Origin: Amoebophrya sp. A120
Taxonomy: Eukaryota > Sar > Dinophyceae > Syndiniales > Amoebophryaceae
Direction of reading: 5' to 3'
NCBI GenBank assembly: GCA_905178155.1
Contig: CAJINV010000008.1
Location: forward strand, 2,981,303-3,045,302
Length of the DNA: 64,000 nucleotides
Within the stretch, counting starts at the first letter, position 1. Each line of letters starts with the position of its first letter. Under the pieces are notes generated by a model. The model saw only the letters and a program-made list of their open reading frames with translations, searched no databases and was not told the DNA's origin. The translations under genes and the position numbers were made by a program. This document shows positions 12,884 to 25,126 of the stretch, one piece after another.

Positions 12884-13518
12884 TATGACACAAATAACTC
12901 AACCAAAGGCATTTTACCATGCCCCATAAAGCAAAAAAAATTAGCTGGGAGGTTTGCTTGTTTTTGCAATGCAAATAGTTGAGCGCCTAAAGTCATGTAG
13001 CCACTCAACAAGGACGCTAGATAAGGCGCTTTTGCGTGGTGAAAGGAGCCCTCCTAAAGTGGACTCTTGTGGTCCACAGATTCGGTTTGTTGAGATTCTC
13101 TGGTGGGAAAGATGCCCCGCAGTTTTTTGAAATGCTTCCGCTACGGGAGATCCCCCGTCAGCGATCCCCATCAGCTGGAGACTTTCAGAGGCCTCGCACC
13201 ATCGGTCTTTGAGAAAAAAAGCATCCCCATACAGGAAAATAGCCAACCCCCCCTGGCGATGCTTTGCATAACGCCTGTCGCCGCCAGGCTTCAGCTTCTC
13301 TTGATCTTATAAAAATGCAGGCGAATCCCTGGACCGGGAGAGTCCACTTCCGGGCTTCTTTCGCCATGCAGTAGTGCCCTATCTAGCTCGCGCAATCAAT
13401 CGACAGACTACAAAGTGGCTCGCTTCACAAGCGCCTTGTAATTCCGTTTTGCCCTAGTCAAAATTTTTTTTTCGATCCCCCATGGTATTTTGAGTTTGGT
13501 TGAGTTATTTGTGTCATA
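12884..13518. mobile_element. MITE-like element, about 38-bp TIRs, TSD TGTTG
   Basis: The left end TATGACACAAATAACTCAAC and the right end, its reverse complement, are inverted repeats of about 38 bp, the inner part diverged (CCAAAGGCATTTTACCATG against CCAAACTCAAAATACCATG). TGTTG flanks both sides (12879-12883, 13519-13523). The 635-bp body holds no convincing transposase, so it is non-autonomous. The terminal TAT/ATA and the 5-bp duplication match the introners, though the sequence does not. It lies between genes and is not an intron. Confidence 0.8.
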
Positions 13519-13770
13519 TGTTGAAAATCCTAGGACCATCGACGACTTGAGTCAACATTTCAAAGCAAAGAAAGCGCTTTTTGGAGTCAAATTGTTGTTT
13601 TAATCTCATACTTTCATGTGATGTTTATGTGAAAACGGCTTTCGAACCGATTCGACTATCTACTTACTCGCACAGCTCATCGGAGGACAGAAGCAAAAAA
13701 TATAAAACTGATCTGTCTACCCCTACTCCTTATAAATATACTAGTAGAACAAGCACGACGTTTAAATACC

Positions 13771-16700
13771 ATGCCCGAGGGTGGCGACAAGTCCGCATCC
13801 GAGCTTAGGGAGCTCCTGCACAAAAAGAGAAATCGTGTGCAAGAAAGTGGTGACAAGTTGTCCACTCCCGCGGGCTCTCCGCCACCGCATAACAGCAACG
13901 TGAAGATGAAAAACGAAGGCGACGACCAAGTAGAAGAGGACATCGACAAGCAGGAGCGTCTGCTGGGCAGCACGCCGCGGGCGCACAAGAAGCGCAAGCT
14001 TTTCGACGATGTTTTTTCCTTCTCCCCGGAGGAAGAAGAGCTCCGGCACGACCAGAATCATCCTCGTCGCGGGTGGCAGGAGGGGCTGCTTGAAACCGCG
14101 GAGCATGATGATTTTGATTTTCCTCCACGAGGATCTGGGCCGCTTGGCGGCTTCGGGAACAACTACGGCAGCGCTGACGGCGAATCAGACATGAAGGAGA
14201 ACAGCGTGGGCAAGAGGAGTGGCGCTTTGAAGAACATTCCGGGCCTGACGAAGAAAAACGATGCCGGCCCGAACGAGGTGCAGAGAGATGAAAGTGACGA
14301 CGCGGACAAGAGCGACGACGAAGAGGGGCTACTGGAAGAGAGCCACGTGCTTCTTTCCTCCCCCAGCGGAGCAGCTCCTCTTCTCGAAGCAGAGGACCTC
14401 GACGATGTTGAGCTGGGGTCGTTTCTGGACCCCTACCCGGAGTTTGCGTCCCCCGTCACCGTATGCATTGCAACTATGTACTCTGGGGAGTCTGGAAGTA
14501 CCAGAGTGCAAGACTTGTGAGGTTGTGCAGCAAGGACAGCGAAACGGGAAAAGCTCTGATGCATGTAGCGCAACAACTGTGCCTGTGTGTTGCTGTTTGT
14601 GCTGCAACAAAGCGACGATTTCGCATCCGGAGAAGGCAAGAACAGATAGCCTCTAGAAAACTTGTCACGCAGAGCTCCGTAGCGACGTGTCCTTGAATGT
14701 CATGTGCATGCTTGACAGCCGCATGACAACTCTCCAGACCCAAACATATTTGCGATGCATAGACCGAATTTCGCGTCGCGATCAGCAACCGGCGGGTTTG
14801 GTCCCTCGGCCTGGAAAATGGTGAGCGATTCGACGTGACCAGGAATGGAACCCTGGTCAAAGACGGCGGCGTGACGGTGACGGGGAAAACACTGGTCCTG
14901 GCGCGGGGGAAAAGCGTGGTACAGACGAAGGTGGACACGCTGGTAAAGGCCATGCGGGACGCTAAGGGGACGCCGGTGCGCTTCAAGTTCACGGCTGCGG
15001 TAGGAACACTATGTTTATTTTTTGATGGCTCAAATAAAATGAGATGTTGATGTTAAGTAGTTCTACTTGCATGATCAAGTCGTCCGCTTATTTCTTTGAG
15101 CATTCAAGATTTTTTTTGACTTTTGTTTTCCGAGGTACACCCGTAGACGTTTATTTCAGTTTTTCACTACCCAGGAACGGAAGAAGCTGGATGCTGCTCT
15201 TGGGTTTGCCACCCGCAAAGACGACGAGGAGGCTCAGCACTGGTCCAAAGTAGAAAAGGCGGAGGAAGAGTTTGTGTGGAACGACGGCGACCCGAAATGG
15301 CAGAAGGTGAAGGTGAAAGGCAAGGTGCAAGCTAGGAAGGCGGCGCAGAAAACGGGGAAAGATCGGGAGCAGATGAACCGGCGCGAGGGGGACAAGGTCT
15401 TTGCCGCGGTCTACAAGACACTGCATGAGAAGTACGGGAAGAACGAAGTTGTGCAGGGAGGTGCAGCTGCGTCCTCGTCGAAGCCACAAGCGAAAAAAAG
15501 CAGCAGTAGCAGCAGCAATAAGCTGGCGGAAGAACTTCAAACCGGATGCTCCCTCGTATTTTCGCAAGCTCAGTTTGTCGAGTGGTTCGGCAACCTGGAC
15601 GGCAACACGCAGCGCGCGTTCGCAAACGTGGCGAAAGCCCAGTTTCAGCCGGAGAAGTACCAAGATGCAGGAGGAGCCGAAGGTGAAAATATTTTTAAAC
15701 TGCCAGGGCAGCAAGATGAAAAACAGCCCTTCGCTGCTGCACCTTCTGAAGGACATCAAAAGCAAGCAAAAGGGGCCAAGATGCCGGCTGCAGAGGCCGC
15801 GATGGAACAGTTGAACCACGGGAAGAAGAAGAACAGTCGCGTGCAGCTTCGGAAGGAAGAAAAAAATATTTTTGGCCTTGAAAAGAAAACCAAAAAACAG
15901 CCGATCCTGTCCGATCCCAATTTTCCGATGGAGAACCGGGCCGGCTCCTTTCGCGATCCGTCGATGCTGGGAGCCGTGGGCGCGTACTTCAGTGCGGACG
16001 AGACCCGGCAGCATCGGTGTTTCACGTTGTCCCGGGACCTGCTGTCCTTGCTGGGCCTGGGCGGGTCCCGCGGCAACACGTTTTTCCGTCGGGACACAAC
16101 GTTGGTAAATAAAACCGACGTCGAGGAGGCGAAGCGGTTTGACAAGCTCGCGTTGCAGGTGCCGGGCTACCAGTGGGACCGCGGCGGCGACGCACTGCAC
16201 AGCGCGAGCGGGTTCGGGGTGCAGGGCTGCATTCTGCCCATCGTCCGCGTCGCGGTCACCGCCGATCCGGCGAACAAAAAAACCGCGGCGGTGCTGTCCT
16301 TTCAGATCGAGCTGATCAACGTCGGCGGCCAGCTGTTGCACGAGCTGCAGGCGAAGATGCGGTTTCCCTGCCGCAGTCTGCGGGCCAAGGTGTCCATCGC
16401 GATGGAAATGGAAACAAAATTTCCGAAAAAGGCGATTTTGCAGATGGCTGACAAGAAGAACTCGAGTTCTTCATCTCCTTTTGCGAAAAGGGATGATCAA
16501 ATACTGAAACACGCCGAGGACAAGATGGACACGGGCGAGGATGAAGACGACGCGGGGGCCGAAGACGACGTCAACAGCAGTGCCTACTGGATCCCCAGCA
16601 ACGACGCTGACGTAACCCCGGACCAGCCACCGCACTGGAGCAAGCAGCACCCCTTGCGGCCCGAGCAGCTGCGGGCGCTTGGCTGGTTGACGCGCAAGGA

Positions 16701-19700
16701 GCGCGCGGTGGACCACTTCAGGTGCGTGATTCCGGTCTTCAATGCCGCGGCCGATCTGGTGGACACCGAGGGTCTGAAATCCTCGCTGGAAAATTTTACC
16801 TCCGAAGATGACCACAAGAAGCCCGCTGCAGCGCAGAAAAACAACGCGAAGAAAGTGAAGAAGGAAAAGCAGCTGCAGCCCATGAAGAAGAAAAACGCGG
16901 CGGTGGCGGCGAATAAAAAGAACGTCGCCGACGAGTTGTTCGGCCTGGGAGCAGCAGGAGATGAAGAAGAGGTGGAAGGAAATATTAGCAAAATAAATCC
17001 GAAAAAATCCGTCAGTAAGGCGAGCAGCCTGCAAGAACCGACATCGGAGGAAATAGGGGAAAAGGCCGACAACGACCCGCTTGAAGCCAACTGGTGCGCT
17101 TATTCGGAGTTGGAGGCCGAATACCTCGTGCGGGGCGGGTTGCTCTGCGACAAGCCCGGACACGGGAAGACGGCCACGATGATCGGGGTGATTCTGAACG
17201 GGATCGCGCGTCCCTTTGGCGATGCGTTCGAACCGGACCCAGGCTGTTTCAGCGCGCCGGAGACGACGCTGATCCTGGTGCCGAAACGGCTCGTGCGCCA
17301 GTGGGAGGAAGAGTTCGAGAAGTTTTGCGAGCCGCAGTTCTACCGCGACCACTTGCGAACCAGGATCCGCGTCATTGAGACGGCGGACCAGTTCCAAAAG
17401 CTGACCGTGAAGGACATCCAGAACACGTGGGTGCTGCTGATGCCCTTCGACGTGCCGTTTCACAAGTCCCTCAAGGAGCGCGCGCGCGACTTGGGAATCG
17501 GTGTGGGGGGCCAAGCTGAGGCGCAGTTCACGCCGAACAACTGCTGCATGCGGCTGTTGCGCCATGCGACCTACCTGTTCCAACAGCACGTCGCGAAAAG
17601 CAAGAACAAAAAGAAGAAGAAGCCGGCCAAGACCGAGGCGGAGCTGAGGTTCGAGGAAGAAGACAAGGAGCTGCGCGCGCGACTGCGCGCGTACCGCAAG
17701 GCGCGGGAATTTCAGGACAAGCGCCACGAGGAGAAAGACGGACAAGGCTACGTGGACGACTTTTGGAAGCGCGACGACGGGTCGATGGAATCCTACATTG
17801 TCAAGGAGCAAGTGCTGAATCCCAACTTCTACAAAAATTTTTACAACAACTACAATTACTACAACCCGTGGGGTATAAATCGATTCTATGGAGGTGGATA
17901 CAATTATGGCGGCAACGCCAACCAGCAGCAGCAGAACCAGAATCAGAAGAAGAAGGAACCCCCGGAACCGAGGTACATCACGCGCGACGTGACCAAGTAT
18001 CGCAAAAAAGGTCGGGTCGTCCCGGAGAACCTGCGGTCGGACGCCGCGAACCTGGAGTTCCCCGTGCTCGAACAGATCAAGTTTGGTCGCATCGTGTTCG
18101 ACGAGTTTCACGAGAGCGAGTCTTTCAAGAGCCGCGAGGTGCACACGTTGTGCAACCTGCAGGCCCACGCGCGCTTTGGGCTGACCGGCACTCCCAAGCA
18201 AGAGGACACTCGGAGTATCGTCGCAGCGGCCTCCCTGTTTCAAGTGGACTTTGTCGGCCAGGACACCGCGGACGCACTGATGCTGAACAAAATCGAGTAT
18301 TCCTCCAGCAAATTTCTGGACCTGCTCAAGAGCAAGGGGGAAAAGGAGTTTTCTAAGACCTGGTCGCAGGATTTGAAGGTCGACTGGCGCAACGTGTACG
18401 CAGAGAAACTCGACGAGTACAGCTTCGGCGAGGCCCGCCATTTCGGGTCGAAGGTTTTCGACGCGGACAAGGTTGCCCGGTTTTGCAACTGCTGCGGCCA
18501 AGCCGCCCCCAGAAGTAGTAGCCCCGACGGGTCGACGTTCTTCGGCGGTCTTGATAATCCGGAGTTTACCTGCAACTTTTGCGGGGAAAAGAACCACGTG
18601 GCTCCGACCATGTTGCAGGTGCAGGACGCCGGGGGTGCAGGAGCGTCCTCCGCCCTGGGAGGTCCGCGTTCGGGGAAGTCGAAAAAGCGGCCGAAGGAGG
18701 AAGATCAGGTGGCGATGTACAAGTACAAGGTCCAGGAGCGCGAGTTCTTGCTGCAGCGGGCGGCGTTTCTGTCGAAGCATGCCTGGGACCGGAGCGCGTA
18801 CTTTCGCAAGTACGCGCAGGAATTTGTGGAGCACTTCATGCGGCAGAACAGCATCAAGGGCGTGGAGGACGAAATCAAGATTGTCGAGAAGGTCGTCCGC
18901 GTGGTGCTGAAGCCCGAGGAGCGGGTGCTGTACAAAAACAAGGAGCAGAGTCTGGCATACGCGCTGGCGTCCTCCTCCGCGGCAGAGGAAAAGTTGGTTT
19001 CGGTGCTCGAAGTGGAGCAGTTCGGGTTGCTTGATGACGAAGCGGAAGAAGAAGATGTCCCCAACGACGATGAAGGTGGCGCTGTTGGTTCTGGTGTCCT
19101 CGCCAAGAAAAACCCGAACAAGGCCCAGGTGGTGCAGCACAACAACCACGAGAAGCTGGCCGTGCGGAAGGGCTACCTGAGTGCGGAGGATCTGAAGAAG
19201 CGCACCGCGCTGCTGAAGCTCTGCTGCCACTTCCAGAACAAGAACGATAATGCGGGCTCGGCGAAGGAGCAGGTTGCGGAGGTAGCTGAAAAGAAGCGCC
19301 AGGAGACCGAGCTGCGCAAGAAGGAAATCCACAAAATCCTTCTCAAAATGCTCTGCTACGAGCGCGCGGCCACGTTTTTCCGGGGCGTTAAACTGAAGCG
19401 GGTTACCGCCGACCTGGAGAGGATTTCGCTCGACGACGTGACGGCAATTCTGAATTCCGCGCTGCGCATCGAGCAAACAAGCGCCGGCTCGTCGTCCTCC
19501 GCGGGACCCAACAAGAAGGCGAAGAACAAAAAAGATCAGCAGCAGAGCAACAAGCTGCCGAACAGCAACAGTGCCGTTAAGGAACAACACCAACCGAAGA
19601 AGTTGTCCAAGGAGGCCGAAGCCTTCGAGGCACTGGTCCAGAGCGCCATGGATTTCTGGGTGACGCACGACGCCCTGGACAACCTCGACCTCCTCGGCGC

Positions 19701-22700
19701 GGCCTTCGGAAAACACAGCTACCCCCCGACGAAGCACCTGCTGCAAAAGGTCCTGCGCCGCGACCTGATGGAGCGCCACGTGGAGCGCGCCAGCATGGCG
19801 GCGGAGGATCAAGCACTAGCCCGTGGGAAGAGCGATGCGTCCTCGTCATTCAAGAAGAAAACCGAAAAGCAGCTCCGGACAGAGATGGATGGCAATTTGA
19901 AAGTGATTTTCGACGACTACGAAGAATTCGTGGACGGTTTCTGGCTGGAAGACGAAATCCGGAAAAAGTCCCGGCTCGCCAAGGCTCGCATGGAGGCCGC
20001 GCGGCTGCAGCAAAAGATCGCCAAAGCGGTGTGGAGCGGCGAAGACCAACAGCTGGTCGATTTCGACGATGGGACGGTCATCGATGTCAAGGACATTGCG
20101 CGTGCTCAGGTCGCGCGCACCTGCGAGGCTGGGATCCGGGACGCGCGGGGCAATTTTCTAGACCCCAATGACATGAGTATCGTTGACGTCAGTGTCGATG
20201 CCGGAGGCGGTGTCAACGGGAAGAGCAAGAAGAAGAACAACAATAATAAATCTGCCGGGCGCAGAAAAAATAAGAACGCCGGTTCAGCGCTGGATCTCTT
20301 CGTGGTTGACGACTCCGACGACGAAGAAGATGAAGTCCTGGATCCGCGCGATCGCGCTGCGGGGAATTGGGAGACGCTCGTGGGTCAGCTGCTAACGGCG
20401 AAGATGGAAGCCAAGCGCGGAAAGGAGTACGCCAAGGGCCTCGCTGAGTTCCGTGAATTCGGCGCCAAGCTGAAGGAACAGCTGCTGAAAACCGGGATGG
20501 AGATCCGGGAAACCATGGACGCCGAATTCGCCTTCCAACGGTTGTGCTCGGTGTCCGAAGGAAATTTGAACTACTTCAAAAGCGTGATGAGTTCCGACCT
20601 CGCGGACGCAGAGGAGATCGAGTGTACCATTTGCTACGACGACTTTGAGCCCAAGAACATGCTTTTGATCGAGCGGTGCTGCCACGTTTTCTGCGACGGC
20701 TGTCTGCGCGGTGCGTTGGCGGACCGCAGCAAGCCGCAGATGTGCCCGACCTGCCGCGGGCCCTGCTCCCTGGACAAAACATCGAACCTCGAAGAGGTGC
20801 TCCGGACCTACCGTGTGTACGAGCAGAAGTCCGGCGGGAAGTTCGGGCAGCTGCATCAACCACCGGCGAAAACAAGTAATGCTTTAGTTGTCGATTCCTC
20901 TGCTACCGAGCGCGAAAAAGAGGAGGACAAGCGGAAGATGATGTTGCAGCAGCCTGGTGCTGCTGGAGCTTCCGGGGCTGGTGCGGGTTCCGCTTCCTCC
21001 TCGTCCTCTTCTGGGCAGAACCAGCACGGTGGAGGCTTGCTGGGCCGACTGATGCAGAACGTTCCCTCGCTGCGCGGGGCTGGAAGAAGCGGAAGCAAGA
21101 ACATCAAACCGTGGAACAAGAAACTTTCGTGGCTGGAGGAGGAAAGCGTGAACGAAGAAATCGAAATGGAGTCGAAGTGGATGCAACAAGTCCCGCGAAA
21201 AGACAAACACGGCTCCAAGCTACACTACGTGGCAGCATTGCTGCAGAAAATTTTTGCCGAGGACCAGACGGCAAAAGTCATCATTTTCTCCCAGTTCGCG
21301 GACTTGCAGGCGCAGGTCCGGCACGCCCTAGACGAGTACGGAAGGGTGAACTTCGCCACGGTGAACGACCGCCAGGGGCTGCAGGCCTTCCAGAAGAAAC
21401 TGACCCCCGAGCTGGTGGCCGAGTTGGGTCCGGCCGCGCTGGCGGAGGAAACCCGCGTGCTCCTGCTGTCGCTGGAAAAAGAGGCGAGTGGACTGAATTT
21501 GACTTCCGCGAACCACGTCTTCCTCCTGCACCCGATGTGCACTGAGACCGTGGACAAGGCGTGCGCCTTTGAGCTGCAGGCCATGGCGCGGGTGCGCCGG
21601 TTGGGGCAGGTCCGCAAGGAGGTCACCATGTGGCGGCTGGTCACGGCCGACACGGTGGAGCAGGACTTGGTGCTAGAACACCGGCAGCAGATCGACGCGC
21701 GGCGAAAGCACAAGGAAGAGCACGCCAAGAAGGTGGCCGCACGCGAGCTGGCCAGCAAGCAGAAGGACAAGGAGCTTCAGGCTCGGGTGGACGCCGGCAC
21801 AGCGAAGAACCAGGCCGCGGCGACTGGCGCAATGAACGGAAAGGAACTTCCAGCAGATGAATTACTAGCGGGAGGCTCTTTACCTTCGCGCGGAGCAAGT
21901 GGTAAAAATGAAGCATTGTTTCAGCATCCGGAGGACGAGCAGGATTTTTTGCAGGAGGAAGAAGATCTCGATGTTGACATGGAAGATTTTATGCTGCACG
22001 ACCAGCAGAGTCGTGCTGGTAATGGTAAAACGAACAACAGCCAGAACAGTTTCGGTTTCTTTGGGAACAAGGATAAGCCCGGCGGCCTCTCGTCGTCCTC
22101 TTCTTCCTCGAGCGCCACCGGTAGTTCCGGTGTCTTCGGATTCGGAGGTTCGGGTGCGTCCAGCAGTTCGGGAGGTTCCGGGGCCGCTGCGTCCTCCAGC
22201 TCTGCGGCCCGTGGCGGTGTGTTTTCTGGTTCGGGAAGAAGCTTTCACCTCTTCGGCTGGAGCGGAACTGCTTCAGGTGAAGAGGGAGAAGCTCGTCCTG
22301 CGCAGGAACCAGGCGGAGGACCGAGCAGCGCTTCGACTGGTGCAGCTTCCTTCTGGTTCCCCCGAGCCGGCCTCTTCGGGGGTGCAGATCGCAATAATGC
22401 GTCCTCTGTTCGTCCAGTTCAGCAGGAGAGTGAAGGTCCACCGGAGGAGTCGGGCTCCGCTGACGACTTCGAGGATATGGAGGACGACCTGCTCCAGGAC
22501 GACCAGGTGTGGCGGCCGCCGCCGCCGGCACCACCGGCGCTTCCTCAGCAACAGAATCAAGGCTCCTCCGCGTCCTCCTCTTCGTCTTCTGGCTTGCACG
22601 TCAGAAACCAGGACCTCCAGCACTTGCAGCAGAACCCGAATGACAAGAGCGCTGGAAAAAATAATCCGCAAGATGAACCAGACGGAACCGCAGCAAATCG

Positions 22701-22953
22701 CGAGCACGACCAGGACGAAGTGATTGAGCTCACCAGCGACGAGAACGACAGGGACTTGCAAGTGCAAGACGTGGACCAGGAGCAACAAGGCGGCGACGCT
22801 CAAGCTGCTGGGCAGCAAAACCTCCAAGTGCCTGACCTGGTTTCCAGTCTCGTCGCGATGGGTTTCACCCGGGCACTGGCGGTCGAGGCGGCGCGGCAGA
22901 ACGATTCCCTACCCGAAGCCGTTGATTACTGTCTTGCGAAAAAGTTCGAGTAA
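13771..22953 (+). CDS. SNF2/Rad5-like ATPase with RING finger and C-terminal UBA domain
   Basis: Exons 13771-14460, 14763-14999 and 15175-22953 give 2,901 residues; ATG is in ACCATGC context. Nuclear DNA-translocating ATPase of the Rad5/SHPRH/Rad16 type. Domains (approximate residues): acidic N-terminus with KKRK at about 73; motif I KPGHGKTATMIG (about 970); motif Ia LVPKRLVRQWEEEF; motif II IVFDEFHES (about 1284, DEFH for the usual DEGH/DEAH); motif III FGLTGTP (1313); a Cys-pair zinc-binding candidate (1413-1450); RING CTICYDDF...CCHVFCDGC...CPTCRGPC (2125-2175); helicase C with IIFSQFADLQ (2344), GLNLTSANHVFLLHP and ARVRRLGQ (2447); UBA-like DLVSSLVAMGFTRALAVEAA at the end. A RING inserted between the helicase lobes is typical of E3 ligase/translocases of post-replication repair or transcription termination. 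The UBA tail, long Ser/Gln linkers and double normal length are unusual. The family call is sure; the exact orthologue is not. Confidence 0.9.
14462..14761 (+). mobile_element. Introner that supplies a canonical GT-AG intron in the SNF2 gene
   Basis: TIRs TATGCATTGCAACTATG / CATATTTGCGATGCATA, with inner GTCTGGAAG against CTCCAGACCC. Near-TSDs are CACCG (14457-14461) and GACCG (14762-14766). The G before TAT and the G after ATA make a proper GT...AG intron (14461-14762, 302 bp) that stays in frame. Inner sequence is diverged, so this is an older copy. Confidence 0.8.
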
Positions 22954-23006
22954 GTCGCAAATACTCGATATATTCGGTGCCCCGCGAGTAAGTCGCAAAT
23001 ATTAGA
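22947..23006. repeat. Short direct repeat overlapping the SNF2 stop codon
   Basis: GAGTAAGTCGCAAATA occurs at 22948-22963 and again at 22987-23002. The first copy contains the TAA stop. From here to 25126 I see no gene: AT-rich DNA with an A-rich run near 23389-23410 and only short frames. Confidence 0.6.
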
Positions 23007-25126
23007 AGCTTCAGGAATAAAAGTCAGCTTCAGGAGGAACAGGTACAGAATCACCACCGAAAATGGGAGTGTGCTGCAGCCTTCGCGTTACATTGCCACG
23101 GTTGTCGACTCCCACGCTCAGCTGGGGTGGAGGCAACCCGGTGGTGTGACTAGCTGCGTACTGACCAATGTGAGCAACCGTAGCATTGTCGCGAGGAGGA
23201 GGGAACAGCAGTCCGGAGACCGGTGGATTCGCAATGCGAGAAGCCGGAGAAGGGGTCAGACCGCAACCTACAGAACACGAATTGGAACCGCGATGAGATG
23301 ATGACGACGAGCCTGGATCAACACCATTTCCGATCTGAAGTTGTCATTAGATGCCTTGCAGTTTTATGCTTGTGCCTATGTATTTAAAAAAAAAAAAATA
23401 AAAATAAAAGTCAGAGATCTTCATTCATCAGAATTGCAGTGAACAATCCCGCTGCTCGTCACGTCCTCTTCCAAATGCACGCCTGCAGAGATTTTTTAAT
23501 TTAGCGAATACTTTTTACGTGAAACTGCCACTGAAACACCAGCGGTTTTCTAATTTTACTCTCGAACAAGTATAGAAGCCTACGTCCCATATTGTTAGAC
23601 ACAGAGAGAACATGGATATAATTTTCCAAAATTAATTTCAATCTTTTCATTGAATAGCGTCGACCGAGCAAAGCATCTACATTTTCCGCTGCTATCTAGT
23701 GCATTTGACATCCCCATCAATGATGTGTTTGCTTATGGATCGCTGATAATATTCTTCGGAAAAATAATTAAAAAATAAGCGTTAGTACTAGTTTCAGGAG
23801 CATATCTTTGTATATGATCGTATTCTCTGATCGTATTTTCTTGATCACCTGGGTATTTTCTTGAGGCTCAGGTCGAGATTAGTCGGACAAAACAGAAAGT
23901 TCTATGTGTTTCTTGATGATGTAGTTGCCTTCTGTCCAAGCGAGATTCCAGATAACAACTCGCACGTATAAGTAAGTAGAAAAACGTAAACGTAAAATCG
24001 TGAAGGCCAGAGTCGCAGTTGGCCTGTGTCTACTAGTGTCAAATCGTGTCGCTAAGCCACCGCCACGATATCTTATCAATCTCTTCATGGACCTTCCTAC
24101 AAATGTCAAATGAAGCCACTTCTCTTGATGTTAAAGACGAGTTTAACGAAAAAAAAGACCGCTCTGTTGACTGGATAAAACTGTATGCATTCGATATTTA
24201 GTTCTAGGTGATTATGGCTCACCTGCTGGGCCTAGTGAAGCAAGAAGGACACTCTAGTTGATGCCGATAGCGATACGACAACAAACCGGCGGCATTTAAT
24301 TTTGAGATGACAACGACAATACATAGATCTTCGATGGTCTATGAAAGCGAGATGAAGGAAAACAAACTTACTACCGAAAACCAAGGAGAGCAGGCGTCGC
24401 CCTTGCTCAACGAAAGTAGCTGTCAACGAAACGACCTTTTGTTCTTACAGTGGGCCGCCGGCTAATGCAAAAATCTTTGAATAGCATCTCGGTCGGACGA
24501 CTTCCTTGCAGCTCTCGCGGTAGCCCCTACATCTTTTTGCGACGTTGCGTCAGGGAAAATTGAGTGCGATTTGCTTCTATCCCTCTCATTGATCATCTGT
24601 TTCGATCTGACTGGCGCTGTGACCTGTGACCATCGGCATCTGTCTTTACCGGAGCACGTTAAAAGTCGTGGCTTCCCCGTGAGCGCAGCACCAGGACCAG
24701 CAGCTGCAGAAACAGATCACTCAGTAGATCGTGGCTCCTTCTCTGTGTCGAGCCATCAAGTTCGCACTTTGCTACGGGAGGAACGATTCACGCACTGAAA
24801 CTGACCAGATCACTTTCGTGCGCGACAGATGTGATATGATCTCTTCAGTAGTTGTACTTTACCCGAACATAAAGCAAAAGAGGTTTCCTCACTCTCTTAG
24901 CCGTACTCGTGTTTTACTTTTCTTGTGGTTTATAGTTTTCCTTGCTTTTTGATCTTTGGTGACTTGCATTGTTGCAATAGTAGGCAAATAAAATAAAAAC
25001 TTTGTTGCCTATTATATGCACAACTTTATAATTGGACTGGCACGACAACTCTCACTTTGCTTCTGTCCCTGTCGTGATCAGGTCCTTGATGTAGCTTTGA
25101 GAGATTTAGCTCCGAACCGCGAAGCG

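Noticed and set aside
16471-19812. 1,113-codon open frame on the - strand
   Set aside because: It lies antisense within the SNF2 exon, is Leu/Arg/His/Val-rich without motifs, and is explained by the GC-rich third positions of the + strand gene.
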